Origin: DAOTZU01 sp034433995
Lineage (GTDB): Bacteria; Chloroflexota; Anaerolineae; UBA1429
DNA length: 19,764 bases
Direction: 5' to 3'
Assembly (NCBI GenBank): GCA_034433995.1
Contig: DAOTZU010000314.1
Location: 1-19,764, forward strand
Shown here piece after piece: positions 1 through 6,896 of this stretch. Each line of letters starts with the position of its first letter. Position 1 is the stretch's first letter. Under the pieces are notes generated by a model. The model was not told where the DNA came from, ran no database searches, and saw only the letters and a program-made list of their open reading frames with translations. Made by a program: the position numbers and the translations under genes.

Positions 1-182
1 CCGTCTACCTGCTCGTCTTCTTCTTTGCCGTCCTCACCGGGCTGAGCGCGCTATCCCCCGAGGACGTGGCCGGCTTCCTCGGCGTGCGTCCGGAGCAGGT
101 GCGGGCCTTTCTCCCCCTCTGGCCGATCCTCAGCGGGGTGGCAGGCTTGCTCCAATACAGGTGGGAGCGCCGCCAGCAATAG
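1..182 (+). CDS. C-terminal end of an unknown membrane protein (partial)
   Basis: The reading frame enters from the left edge (first full codon at base 3) and ends at TAG 180-182, giving 59 visible residues. They start with a hydrophobic stretch (VYLLVFFFAVLTGLSAL), then a short acidic and polar loop (SPEDVAGFLGVRPEQVRAF), a second hydrophobic stretch (LPLWPILSGVAGLLQY) and a basic tail (RWERRQQ). This looks like two membrane segments with a cytoplasmic C-terminus. I do not recognise the family from this fragment. A strong hairpin follows 31 bp after the stop, so this is the last gene of its transcript. Confidence 0.6.
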   Translation, partial: VYLLVFFFAVLTGLSALSPEDVAGFLGVRPEQVRAFLPLWPILSGVAGLLQYRWERRQQ

Positions 183-213
183 CCCGCCGTGCCCTCGGCC
201 CTGAAAAAGGACG

Positions 214-258
214 AAGGACGCCAAGGGAATCCGAAATAAAACCTTGGCGTCCTTTTTT
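214..258. terminator. Bidirectional intrinsic terminator between convergent genes
   Basis: A perfect 13-bp stem is formed by AAGGACGCCAAGG (214-226) and CCTTGGCGTCCTT (242-254), with a 15-nt A-rich loop and a T run (253-258) on the plus strand. Read from the minus strand, the same stem is followed after four bases by a run of five T. It therefore suits both the upstream plus-strand gene and the minus-strand ABC transporter gene that ends at 275. Confidence 0.85.
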
Positions 259-274
259 GTGCCTCAGCCCCGGC

Positions 275-2089
275 CTATGCCTCCACCGGGGTCTCCGCCG
301 CCTCCGGCTCCCAGGCGGCGAACTGCCGCCGGTAGAGGTGGGCGTAGGGGCCGCCGGCGGCCAAGAGCGCGTCATGGGTGCCCTGCTCCACGATGCGCCC
401 CTCCTCGATGACATAGATGCAATCGGCGCGGCGGATGGTGCTCAGCCGGTGGGCGATGATGATGGCCGTGCGCCCCGCCAACAGGGTGTGCAGCGCCTGT
501 TGGATCAGGCTCTCCGTCTGGGTATCCACGCTGGAGGTGGCCTCGTCCAGGATGAGGATGCGCGGATCGGCCAGCAAGGCCCGGGCGAAGGAGATGAGCT
601 GGCGCTGCCCCGAAGAGAGGCGCGTGCCCCGCTCGTTCACCTCATGCTGGTAGCCATCCGGGAAACGCTGCACAAAGGTATCCACCTGCACCGCCTTGGC
701 CACGCGGATGATGTCCTCCATGGTCGCGTCCAGGCGGCTGTAGCGGATGTTCTCGGCGATGGTGCCGGAAAAGAGGAACGGCTCCTGCAAGACCAACGCC
801 ATCTGCGAGCGCAGGCTGCTCAGTTGCACCTGGCGCAGGTCGTGGCCATCCACCAACACCCGGCCCTCTTGCGGGTCGTAAAAGCGCATCAGCAGGTTGA
901 CGAGGCTGGTCTTGCCCGCCCCGGTGGGCCCCACCAGGGCCACCGTCTGGCCGGGGGCGATGTGCAAGTTGATATCCTTGAGCACATAGTCGTCGCCATC
1001 GCTATAGCGGAACCAGACGTGCTCAAAGCGCACGTCCCCCTGGATGGGCGGCAGGGGCCGGGCATCGGGGGCGTCCTTGATCTCTGGCTGGGTATCCAGA
1101 TACTCAAAGATGCGCTCCGCCGAGGCCATGGCGCTCAACACCCGGCTATAGACGCGGCTGATGGCGCTGATGGGCTCCCAGAAGCGCCACAGATAGTCGG
1201 TGAAGGCCATGATATAGCCCACGGTCAGCTCATTCCGGATCACCATCCAGGCCCCCAACCACAGCACCAGGCAGGTGCCGATGAGCCCAAAGACATCCAC
1301 CAGGGGCCAGATCACGATCTCCAGCTTGATGGCGCGCATGACGGTGTTATAGTAGCTGTTGTTCAGCTCGTCGAACTGGGCGATGTTGATCTGCTCCCGG
1401 GAAAAGGCCTGGCTGATGCGGATGCCGGTGATGGATTCGTTCAGGTTGGCGTTGATGTTGGAATTGGCCTTGCGCACGTTGCGCCAGGCGGTCTCCATGG
1501 CCGGGCGCAGCCGGGCCACGATCCACACCATCCCCGGCACCACCACAAAGGCCATGAGCGCCAGGCGCGCGTTCAGGGCGAACATCACCACCACGATGCC
1601 CACCAAACTGACGACTTGGCTGACGATGGTGACGAGGCCGGTGTTGATCAGGTCGTTGATGGCCTCCACGTCGTTGGTGATGCGGGCCATGATCCGCCCC
1701 ACCGGGCGGCCATCGTAAAAGCGCAACGAGAGCCATTGGATGTGGCTAAAGAGCTGCTGGCGCAGGTCGAACAGAATCCCTTGGCCGGTGATGTTGAGAA
1801 TGCGGATGCGCATATAATCGCCCACGGCGGCGATCACCTGGAAGACCAGCCAGATCAGGGCGATGCGGTTGATGACGGCCAGGTTGTGCCCGCCGATGCC
1901 CTCGTCCACGGCCGTGCGCAAGAGGTAGGGCTCCATCAGGCGCAGGAGGCTGCTCACCACCATCACCACCAGCACCACAAGCAATTGGCGGCGATAGGGG
2001 CGGGCATAGCCCATCATCCGTTTCAGATAGGCGTAATTAAAAGGCCTTTGCTCGACTTCATCGAGCTCCTCATATTGCGCGTCGGCCAT
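275..2089 (-). CDS. ABC exporter half-transporter, TM288/YheH-like subunit
   Basis: This 604-residue half-transporter has an N-terminal six-helix exporter membrane domain (about residues 35-320) and a C-terminal ATPase domain. Visible motifs are Walker A GPTGAGKT (about 385), Q-loop (LVLQEP), a variant signature LSSGQ (DNA 605-619), Walker B with catalytic Glu (LILDEATSSVD) and the H-loop His (AHRLST, about 546). The ATG at 2087-2089 is preceded by AGGAG at good spacing. It lies downstream of a second half-transporter on the same strand, and the two probably form a heterodimer that exports drugs, lipids or peptides. Its own nucleotide site is canonical while its signature deviates, as expected of the subunit whose Walker motifs build the active site. 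The substrate cannot be told from sequence. A 375-bp repeat element sits just upstream of its ribosome site. Confidence 0.93.
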   Translation of the reverse strand: MADAQYEELDEVEQRPFNYAYLKRMMGYARPYRRQLLVVLVVMVVSSLLRLMEPYLLRTAVDEGIGGHNLAVINRIALIWLVFQVIAAVGDYMRIRILNITGQGILFDLRQQLFSHIQWLSLRFYDGRPVGRIMARITNDVEAINDLINTGLVTIVSQVVSLVGIVVVMFALNARLALMAFVVVPGMVWIVARLRPAMETAWRNVRKANSNINANLNESITGIRISQAFSREQINIAQFDELNNSYYNTVMRAIKLEIVIWPLVDVFGLIGTCLVLWLGAWMVIRNELTVGYIMAFTDYLWRFWEPISAISRVYSRVLSAMASAERIFEYLDTQPEIKDAPDARPLPPIQGDVRFEHVWFRYSDGDDYVLKDINLHIAPGQTVALVGPTGAGKTSLVNLLMRFYDPQEGRVLVDGHDLRQVQLSSLRSQMALVLQEPFLFSGTIAENIRYSRLDATMEDIIRVAKAVQVDTFVQRFPDGYQHEVNERGTRLSSGQRQLISFARALLADPRILILDEATSSVDTQTESLIQQALHTLLAGRTAIIIAHRLSTIRRADCIYVIEEGRIVEQGTHDALLAAGGPYAHLYRRQFAAWEPEAAETPVEA

Positions 2090-2123
2090 GGTTTGCTCCT
2101 GATTTTAAACACGGAGGCACGGA

Positions 2124-2229
2124 GGCCACGGAGAGAAACAGGAGATTCTCCGTGCTCTCCGTGACTCCGTGGTGAGGAAACATCTTTGCCATCTGCTCTT
2201 GATGCATCATTATGGCCTGAACTTACAAG
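2124..2229. repeat. 106-bp direct repeat, copy 1 (inside the MITE-like element)
   Basis: The unit begins GGCCACGGAGAG and ends AACTTACAAG. It matches copy 2 (2237-2342) at 102 of 106 positions, with 7 bp between them. The first half contains an inverted repeat, CACGGAGAG paired with CTCTCCGTG, so each copy can fold as a hairpin. Confidence 0.9.
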
Positions 2230-2236
2230 TAACGGG

Positions 2237-2342
2237 GGCCACGGAGAGAAACAGGAGATTCTCCGTGCTCTCCGTGACTCCGTGGTAAGGAAACATCTTT
2301 GCCGTATGCTCTTGATGCATCATTATGGCCTAAACTTACAAG
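2237..2342. repeat. 106-bp direct repeat, copy 2 (inside the MITE-like element)
   Basis: This copy has the same length as copy 1, with four substitutions and no gaps. It keeps the hairpin-forming half-sites. It is followed by another partial CACGGAG motif (2344-2350) and then AT-rich DNA. Confidence 0.9.
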
Positions 2343-2474
2343 ACACGGAGAAAGCTTTTGTACGCTCTTTTCCATGATTTTTTTCTGCGAAAAACTTTTT
2401 GGGAATGTCACATTCAATTCTTTTTAACTCTAATATAATCTTTTCCTCTCTGTGTCCTCCGTGTCTCCGTGTTT

Positions 2475-4220
2475 TTAGTAAATCACCTCGGCTTGGGGCC
2501 GCAGTTGCAGATGATAGATCTCGGCGTACTCGCCCCCGTGCCGCAGGAGCTCCTGGTGGGTGCCCTCCTCCACCACCACCCCATCTTTGAGCACCACCAC
2601 CTTGTCGGCATTCTTGACGGTGGAGAGCCGCTGGGCGATGACCAGGCTGGTGCGCCCGCGCATCACCCGCTCCAAGGCCACCTGCAGGGCGTGCTCCGTC
2701 TCGGCGTCCACGCTGGAGGTGGCCTCGTCCAGGATGAGGATGCGCGGGTTGGTGAGGAGCGCCCGGGCGATGGCGATGCGCTGCTTCTGCCCCCCCGAAA
2801 GGCCGATGCCCCGCTCGCCCACGCGGGTGTCATAGCCCTGGGGCAGCTTGGTGATGAACTCGTGGGCCTGGGCCGCCTCGGCCGCCGCCTGGATCTCCTC
2901 CAAGGTGGTCTCCGGCCGCCCGTAGGCGATGTTGTTGCGCACCGTATCGGAAAAAAGAAAGGTATCTTGCGGCACGATGCCGATCTGCCGGCGCAAGCTG
3001 GCCAGCTGCACCTGGCGGATATCCACCCCATCGATGGTGATGGTGCCCCGCTGCGGGTCATAGAAGCGCGGGAGCAGGTTGATCAGCGACGACTTGCCCG
3101 AACCGGTGCCCCCCAGGATGGCCACGATCTGCCCCGGTTGCACCTCCAGGTTCAGCCCGCGGAGCACCGGCGTCTGGTCGCCATCCTCGAAGGCAAAGTG
3201 CACGTCTTGGAAACGGATGTGCCCCCGGATCTCGGGCATGGGCGGCGCATGGGGCGCTTCGGGGACCTCTTGGCGCGCATCCAAGATCTCGAACACCCGC
3301 GGCCCGGCGGCGATGGCTTTGCGGGCGATGCTGATCAGGTAACCCACGAAACGCACCGGCCAGATCAGCCCCCACAGATACCAGTTGAAGGCGAAAAAGT
3401 TGCCCATGCTCATCTGCCCGTAGAACACCCGCCGCCCCCCGTACCAGTAAAGGAGCAGGAAACAGATGGCGGTGATCCAGTTCAAGAGCGGAAAGGTGCG
3501 CGCCTCGATGCCGGCCCGCTCCAGGTTGGCCTGCAGGGTGTCGACGTTTCGGCCACGGAACTTGCCGATCTCGTGGGGCTCGCGGGCGAAGGCTTTGACC
3601 ACCCGCACCCCGCTGATGTTTTCTTGCAACGTGGTGCTCAGCTTGCCCATCTCCTGGCGGATCTTTTCCCAGGCCGGGCCGACGATGCCGCTGAAGCGAA
3701 AGGCAAAGAACATCAGCACGGGGATGGGGGCGAGCACGATCAAAGCCAGTTGCCAATCGGTGAGCAGGAGCACCACGATGGTGCCGCCAAAGATCAAGGC
3801 AGAGAGGATCATCTCCGCCAGGCCAAAGCCAAAAAAGTCCTGGAGGGATTGCACATCGCCCGTGAGGCGCGACATCAGGTCCCCTGTGGGATGCGCGGCA
3901 TAAAAAGTAAAGGAGAGGCGTTGCAGGCGCGCATAGAGATCGTGGCGCAGCCGGCGGATCAGCTCCTGGCCCAGGCGCTCCTGGGTGTAACCACGGGTGA
4001 AATGCACCCCGGCCCGGGCCAAGGCCACCGCGGCCAGGATGCCGGTGTAACGCAACACCATGGGCATGGAACGCGGGGTCACGCCCCGGTCAATGATCAG
4101 CGAGAGCAGGCGCGGCAAGATCAACTCGCCGGCCAGGCCGCCCAGCATGGCGATCAAGAGCAGCACGATCAAGCCGGGATAGGGGCGCAAGTATCTAGCC
4201 AAACGACGCAAGGTGCTCAT
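2475..4220 (-). CDS. ABC exporter half-transporter, TM287/YheI-like subunit with Gln in the H-loop
   Basis: This 581-residue half-transporter has a six-helix exporter domain (about residues 15-300) and an ATPase domain with Walker A GGTGSGKS (about 372), Q-loop (IVPQDTFLFS), canonical signature LSGGQ (about 474) and Walker B with Glu (LILDEATSSVD). The H-loop reads AQRLST, so the switch histidine is glutamine (codon 2631-2633, residue about 530). ATG 4218-4220 is chosen over an upstream in-frame start at 4295 because AGGAAAG lies seven bases before it and the exporter domain starts normally (MSTLRRLARYLRPY). With the downstream gene it should form a heterodimer with one active and one degenerate ATP site. 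The stop codon is inside the right end of a repeat element. Confidence 0.92.
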   Translation of the reverse strand: MSTLRRLARYLRPYPGLIVLLLIAMLGGLAGELILPRLLSLIIDRGVTPRSMPMVLRYTGILAAVALARAGVHFTRGYTQERLGQELIRRLRHDLYARLQRLSFTFYAAHPTGDLMSRLTGDVQSLQDFFGFGLAEMILSALIFGGTIVVLLLTDWQLALIVLAPIPVLMFFAFRFSGIVGPAWEKIRQEMGKLSTTLQENISGVRVVKAFAREPHEIGKFRGRNVDTLQANLERAGIEARTFPLLNWITAICFLLLYWYGGRRVFYGQMSMGNFFAFNWYLWGLIWPVRFVGYLISIARKAIAAGPRVFEILDARQEVPEAPHAPPMPEIRGHIRFQDVHFAFEDGDQTPVLRGLNLEVQPGQIVAILGGTGSGKSSLINLLPRFYDPQRGTITIDGVDIRQVQLASLRRQIGIVPQDTFLFSDTVRNNIAYGRPETTLEEIQAAAEAAQAHEFITKLPQGYDTRVGERGIGLSGGQKQRIAIARALLTNPRILILDEATSSVDAETEHALQVALERVMRGRTSLVIAQRLSTVKNADKVVVLKDGVVVEEGTHQELLRHGGEYAEIYHLQLRPQAEVIY

Positions 4221-4333
4221 CAGGTGCTTTCCTTTTTGCACTGGGGCGCACTTTAGGGAGGGCAAAACGCAAGGGACGACCGGAAACGCGCACAAGGCCC
4301 ACCACCAAGGTGGGCGAGCGGACGGGGGCTGCG

Positions 4334-4357
4334 CTAATGCAGACGAGCGAGGAACAT
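4334..4357 (-). CDS. Possible 7-codon leader ORF upstream of the ABC exporter
   Basis: ATG 4355-4357 starts a peptide MFLARLH ending in TAG. AGGAGG (4368-4373) lies ten bases upstream, slightly far but strong. It sits between the predicted promoter and the first exporter gene. The stop codon touches the 5' arm of a predicted stem (TGCGC 4330-4334 with GCGCA 4288-4292) that encloses a 7-bp hairpin (4297-4315). This resembles translation-dependent leaders of drug-exporter operons, but so short an ORF could be chance. Confidence 0.35.
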   Translation of the reverse strand: MFLARLH

Positions 4358-4389
4358 GGGAATGTTGCCTCCTATCGCGAGGTAACCAG

Positions 4390-4418
4390 AGTATAGCCCC
4401 AAAGGGCGAAAACGCAAA
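4390..4418 (-). promoter_or_regulatory. Predicted sigma70 promoter of the ABC exporter operon
   Basis: On the minus strand TTTGCG (4413-4418), 17 bp and TATACT (4390-4395) form a good -10 with a weaker -35. The transcript would have a leader of about 160 nt before ATG 4220. Confidence 0.55.
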
Positions 4419-4432
4419 AAGTTAACTTGTCT

Positions 4433-4915
4433 TCACTTCCCCGGCCAGGGCACTCCGCTGGGCCAGGTGGTGGGCTTGACCAGAAGCGCGGGGGGCGTGC
4501 CCTGGGTTTCGGCCTGGACGGTGGGGGCGCGGGGCGGCCAGGGCAAACCCGTGGGCCAGGCGGTGGGCTTGACCAGATAAGGGTGCGGTGTGAGGGTGGC
4601 CTCCGGCGCCGCGCTCCCAGGCGCGGCGGAGCCGGCGCGCACAGGGGCGGAGCCCCGCTTGCCGCCGAGGGCGCTCAGCCAGCCCTGCACCGTCTCCAGC
4701 GCCCCCTGCAACGCGCTTTTCCGGCTCGCCTGGATGCGCACCGTGACCCCGGTAACTCCTGCCCTCTGGCACCCGTAGGCCCGCAGCAAAAAGATGAGCA
4801 CGACCCCCAGGAGGATCACCAGAAAACACCCCGCCCAGCGCTGGGGCGGCCGCCTCCCGCCGGCGGCCTTGGCCTGCTGGTTATCCTGCCCTGCGTTTCC
4901 CCCCGGTGCGCCCAC
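4433..4915 (-). CDS. Small membrane-anchored protein of unknown function with a duplicated Pro/Trp-rich C-terminal motif
   Basis: The protein has about 160 residues: a short polar N-terminus, one strong membrane helix (WAGCFLVILLGVVLIFLL, about residues 27-44) and an Ala/Pro-rich remainder. The C-terminus contains the motif LVKPTxWPxGxPWP twice (about residues 114-127 and 145-158), encoded by two near-identical 39-bp DNA stretches. GTG 4913-4915 is preferred because GGGAGG lies five bases upstream. An alternative GTG at 4934-4936 directly abuts the stop of the SDR gene but has no ribosome site. It is probably co-transcribed as the third gene of the DUF296-SDR operon. I do not recognise the family. 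Single-pass topology with a large outer domain is inferred. Confidence 0.6.
   Translation of the reverse strand: MGAPGGNAGQDNQQAKAAGGRRPPQRWAGCFLVILLGVVLIFLLRAYGCQRAGVTGVTVRIQASRKSALQGALETVQGWLSALGGKRGSAPVRAGSAAPGSAAPEATLTPHPYLVKPTAWPTGLPWPPRAPTVQAETQGTPPALLVKPTTWPSGVPWPGK
4445..4576 (-). repeat. Two 39-bp direct repeats inside the membrane-protein gene
   Basis: Copies at 4445-4483 and 4538-4576 start with CCAGGGCA. Their last 24 bases differ at a single position. The period is 93 bp (31 codons), so the repeats stay in frame and encode the duplicated Pro/Trp motif. Confidence 0.8.
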
Positions 4916-4936
4916 CTTGCCCTCCCACCGCGGCAC

Positions 4937-5737
4937 CTAGGCACACAACCAGCCGCCATCCACCATGAGGATGTGGCCATTGACAAAGTTCGACGCCTCC
5001 GAAGCCAAAAAGACCACCGGCCCGAAAAGATCGTCCAGTTCCCCCAGCCGCTGCATGGGGATGCGCCCCAAGACCCAGGCGCTCTTGGCCGGATCGGCCA
5101 GGAAGGGGGCGGACATGGCCGTGCGGGTGAACACCGGCGCCAAGCCGTTGACGTTGATACCTTTCGGCCCCCACTCGATGGCCAGGGAACGGGTCAACTG
5201 GTTCACGGCGCCTTTGCTGGGGGCATAAGCCAAATCCTGGGCCCGGCCCTGAAAGCCCCGCACCGAGGAGACATTGATGATCTTGCCCTTGCCTTGGGCC
5301 AACATCACCCGCCCCACATGCTTGCAGCAGAGAAAAACGGATTTCACGTTAACATCCATCACCCGCTGCCAGGCGGCGGTATCAAACTCGACGCCGGGCT
5401 GGAGATGCACCGTCCCTTGGCTGTTAACCAGGATATCAATGCGTCCGCAGGCCTCCATCATCTGGCCCACCAGCCGCTCCACCTGGGCCTCGTCGGTGGC
5501 GTCGGCGGCCAGGCCCAAGCCCCGGCGTCCGAGGCGGGTGATGGCCTCGGCGGTCTCGGCCAAGCCCGCCGGCCCGCGCCCAGCCACGGCCACATCGGCG
5601 CCGGCGGCGGCCAAAGCCAGAGCCATCGCCTGTCCCAGGCCCTTGTTGCCGCCCACCACCAAGGCCACCTTGCCGTCCAAGCGAAAACGGTCCAGAGTGC
5701 CTTTGGCCAAGGCCAGCAGGCGTTCCAGGTCGGACAT
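4937..5737 (-). CDS. Short-chain dehydrogenase/reductase (SDR), gluconate 5-dehydrogenase-like
   Basis: This 266-residue classical SDR has the cofactor loop GGNKGLG (29-35), NSQG at the NNAG position (105-108), the structural Asn130, catalytic Ser (NVSS, 155-158) and YAPSK with Tyr171 and Lys175. The C-terminal VNGHILMVDGGW matches the family end. It should be a cytoplasmic NAD(P)-dependent oxidoreductase. The overall pattern is like the gluconate/sorbose-type sugar acid dehydrogenases, but the substrate is not certain. ATG 5735-5737 follows the stop of the DUF296 gene by one base, and its GGAGGG site lies inside that gene's end, indicating translational coupling. The cofactor loop begins VGG rather than the usual TGG. 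Confidence 0.92.
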   Translation of the reverse strand: MSDLERLLALAKGTLDRFRLDGKVALVVGGNKGLGQAMALALAAAGADVAVAGRGPAGLAETAEAITRLGRRGLGLAADATDEAQVERLVGQMMEACGRIDILVNSQGTVHLQPGVEFDTAAWQRVMDVNVKSVFLCCKHVGRVMLAQGKGKIINVSSVRGFQGRAQDLAYAPSKGAVNQLTRSLAIEWGPKGINVNGLAPVFTRTAMSAPFLADPAKSAWVLGRIPMQRLGELDDLFGPVVFLASEASNFVNGHILMVDGGWLCA

Positions 5738-5738
5738 G

Positions 5739-6179
5739 TCAGCCCTCCGCAGCGACGATATCGGTGAGCCCGGTGGCGGGATCCGTCACCCGCCGGGTTT
5801 TGATGCCCTCCAGGATGATCAACCCCAATTCCACGCGGTAACAACACCGGGTGCCCGGCTCCAAATGGCCCACATAGAGCTTGTCTTGGGCCACATGGTG
5901 CACCACCACATGGATATGCGGCTCGCCCCCGGCCACGGAGCCTTGCAACGAGCCGACCTCGATGGGCCCCTCCAAGGTCAGATGGCGCTCCTGAGGGGGC
6001 AGGCCCGTGCCCACGATGGTGTGCAGGCAACAGCGATCGAAGGAGCCGATGCCGGAGGTGATCAAGGCAGCGTCGATCCCCTCCCGGCGCAGCAGCTCCC
6101 GCAGAGTCTCGATGAGATATTCGCCGCGACGGAAGGAGACCATGACGGTCCGCGTGCCGGCGGCAGGGATGGCGAGCAT
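5739..6179 (-). CDS. PPC/DUF296 domain protein (PD1-like)
   Basis: The 146-residue protein is a single PPC (plants and prokaryotes conserved, DUF296) domain. It shows the start GEYLIETLRELL, the ITSGIGSFDRCCLHTI strand-turn, the conserved metal-binding-type histidines in PHIH (88, 90) and the GHLEPG motif with His105. Bacterial PPC proteins are small, usually trimeric and without the plant AT-hook; their biochemical role is unsettled. ATG 6177-6179 is chosen over an in-frame start 27 bases upstream because AGGAGG lies just before it. It is the first gene of a three-gene operon with an SDR and a small membrane protein. The shared context suggests a metabolic role, not DNA binding, but that is inference. 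Confidence 0.85.
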   Translation of the reverse strand: MLAIPAAGTRTVMVSFRRGEYLIETLRELLRREGIDAALITSGIGSFDRCCLHTIVGTGLPPQERHLTLEGPIEVGSLQGSVAGGEPHIHVVVHHVAQDKLYVGHLEPGTRCCYRVELGLIILEGIKTRRVTDPATGLTDIVAAEG

Positions 6180-6210
6180 GATCCATCCTCCTGCGATGTG
6201 CTTCAAATGC

Positions 6211-6240
6211 AGTGTAACATAAGAACAGCGCGGGCGTCAA
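6211..6240 (-). promoter_or_regulatory. Predicted sigma70 promoter of the DUF296-SDR operon
   Basis: On the minus strand TTGACG (6235-6240), 18 bp and TACACT (6211-6216). The -35 overlaps the TGA stop of the upstream flavodoxin gene, so the operon can be expressed independently. Confidence 0.6.
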
Positions 6241-6686
6241 TCACCACGCAACCGGCCGGCAAAGGTTCTGGCCCTTGCCAGATCGCGCGCGTTCGGCCGT
6301 CCCTTGTTGATCCCTCCGATGTGGCGCAAACAGCCATAGGTATCCCATCCTAGGCAAGAGCACTCGCCCACAATCCGCCAACCCTTGGCCCGCAATCGGG
6401 ATTTGAGCGCGTGGTGGCAAGGGCCCAAGATGGGCGCGCCCCTGGTGGAGAAAACAAACGCCCGCTTGTTCAGCCCTGGCAGACGCTCCACCAGAGCCAG
6501 CAACGCAGGATGATGCCGCCCAAAGTAGATCCCCGAACCAAAGCCGATCAGATCGTAAGCGGACAGCTCCTCCGACGTCACCTCTGAGGGCCGACGTAAT
6601 GCGGCCCCCAAGACCTGGGCCATGGCGTGGGCCACCTTCTCCGTATTGCCGTGACTCACGGAGGTATAGATGATCAGAGTCTGCAC
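6237..6686 (-). CDS. Flavodoxin-family protein
   Basis: The 149-residue protein has a flavodoxin fold: the first strand and FMN phosphate loop are QTLIIYTSVSHGNTEKVA (residues 2-19), with later strands AYDLIGFGSGIYFG and RAFVFSTRGAP. It should bind FMN and act as a small soluble electron carrier or FMN reductase-like protein. The C-terminus contains three cysteines (CSCLGWDTYGC). GTG 6684-6686 is preferred because GGAGG lies five bases upstream; a TTG at 6696-6698 is in frame but would overlap that site. The gene is divergent from the GH20-like gene and followed by the DUF296 operon. The redox partner is unknown. Confidence 0.85.
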   Translation of the reverse strand: MQTLIIYTSVSHGNTEKVAHAMAQVLGAALRRPSEVTSEELSAYDLIGFGSGIYFGRHHPALLALVERLPGLNKRAFVFSTRGAPILGPCHHALKSRLRAKGWRIVGECSCLGWDTYGCLRHIGGINKGRPNARDLARARTFAGRLRGD

Positions 6687-6719
6687 AACTCCCTCCAAGA
6701 ACTGGCGTCAGATGCCCCC

Positions 6720-6748
6720 ATGATACCGCCCTGGCAGCCGCTTGTCGA
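6720..6748 (-). promoter_or_regulatory. Predicted promoter of the flavodoxin gene
   Basis: On the minus strand TCGACA (6743-6748), 17 bp and TATCAT (6720-6725), giving a leader of about 27 nt before GTG 6686. Its -35 is one base away from the -35 of the divergent promoter. Confidence 0.55.
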
Positions 6749-6749
6749 A

Positions 6750-6778
6750 TTGAAACAGCGCGCAGAACACGCTATACT
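6750..6778 (+). promoter_or_regulatory. Predicted sigma70 promoter of the GH20-like gene
   Basis: TTGAAA (6750-6755), 17 bp and TATACT (6773-6778). The start codon is at 6897, so the leader is about 110 nt. No other gene lies in the leader. Confidence 0.65.
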
Positions 6779-6896
6779 GAACGTAGACCAGCTTGGCGGG
6801 AACGCTTTACTCCGATGATCGTGGGAGGGCCAGCGAGCGCGCCTTTGACAAGCTGCGCGGCACCTTGCAAACTTGGTTCCCGAGGGAGGAAACAAC

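Larger units (their letters stand above)
2103..2477. mobile_element. MITE-like noncoding element with CACGGAG-type terminal inverted repeats
   Basis: The gap between the two ABC genes is filled by a sequence whose ends are inverted copies. The left end (about 2108-2138) reads AACACGGAG, then CACGGAGG and ACGGAGAG. The right end (about 2443-2473), read on the minus strand, gives the same blocks, with about 27 of 31 positions matching. TTTTA occurs directly outside both ends (2103-2107 and 2473-2477) and may be a target duplication or part of the repeats. The interior holds two 106-bp direct copies and an AT-rich stretch (about 2350-2440). No credible gene is inside. The right end overlaps the TAA stop of the upstream ABC gene (2475-2477), and the left end lies next to the ribosome site of the downstream gene. 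CACGGAG/CTCCGTG repeats of this kind recur in intergenic DNA of several phyla (general recollection). Confidence 0.65.

Noticed and set aside
161..2164. A 667-codon open frame on the plus strand opposite the ABC exporter gene
   Set aside because: It is antisense to a clear ABC transporter and has a His/Gln/Asp-rich composition typical of a GC-rich shadow frame. It contains no recognisable motif and no ribosome site.
2124..2342. CRISPR-like repeats
   Set aside because: There are only two 106-bp units, separated by 7 bp, with no spacer pattern and no cas genes.
2469..4256. A 595-codon plus-strand frame opposite the second ABC gene
   Set aside because: It is antisense shadow of a gene with all Walker motifs. 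Its composition and lack of motifs match the other shadows.
4427..5767. A 446-codon plus-strand frame opposite the SDR and membrane-protein genes
   Set aside because: It runs antisense across two genes and the boundary between them, with low-complexity Gly/His content. The SDR on the other strand is certain.
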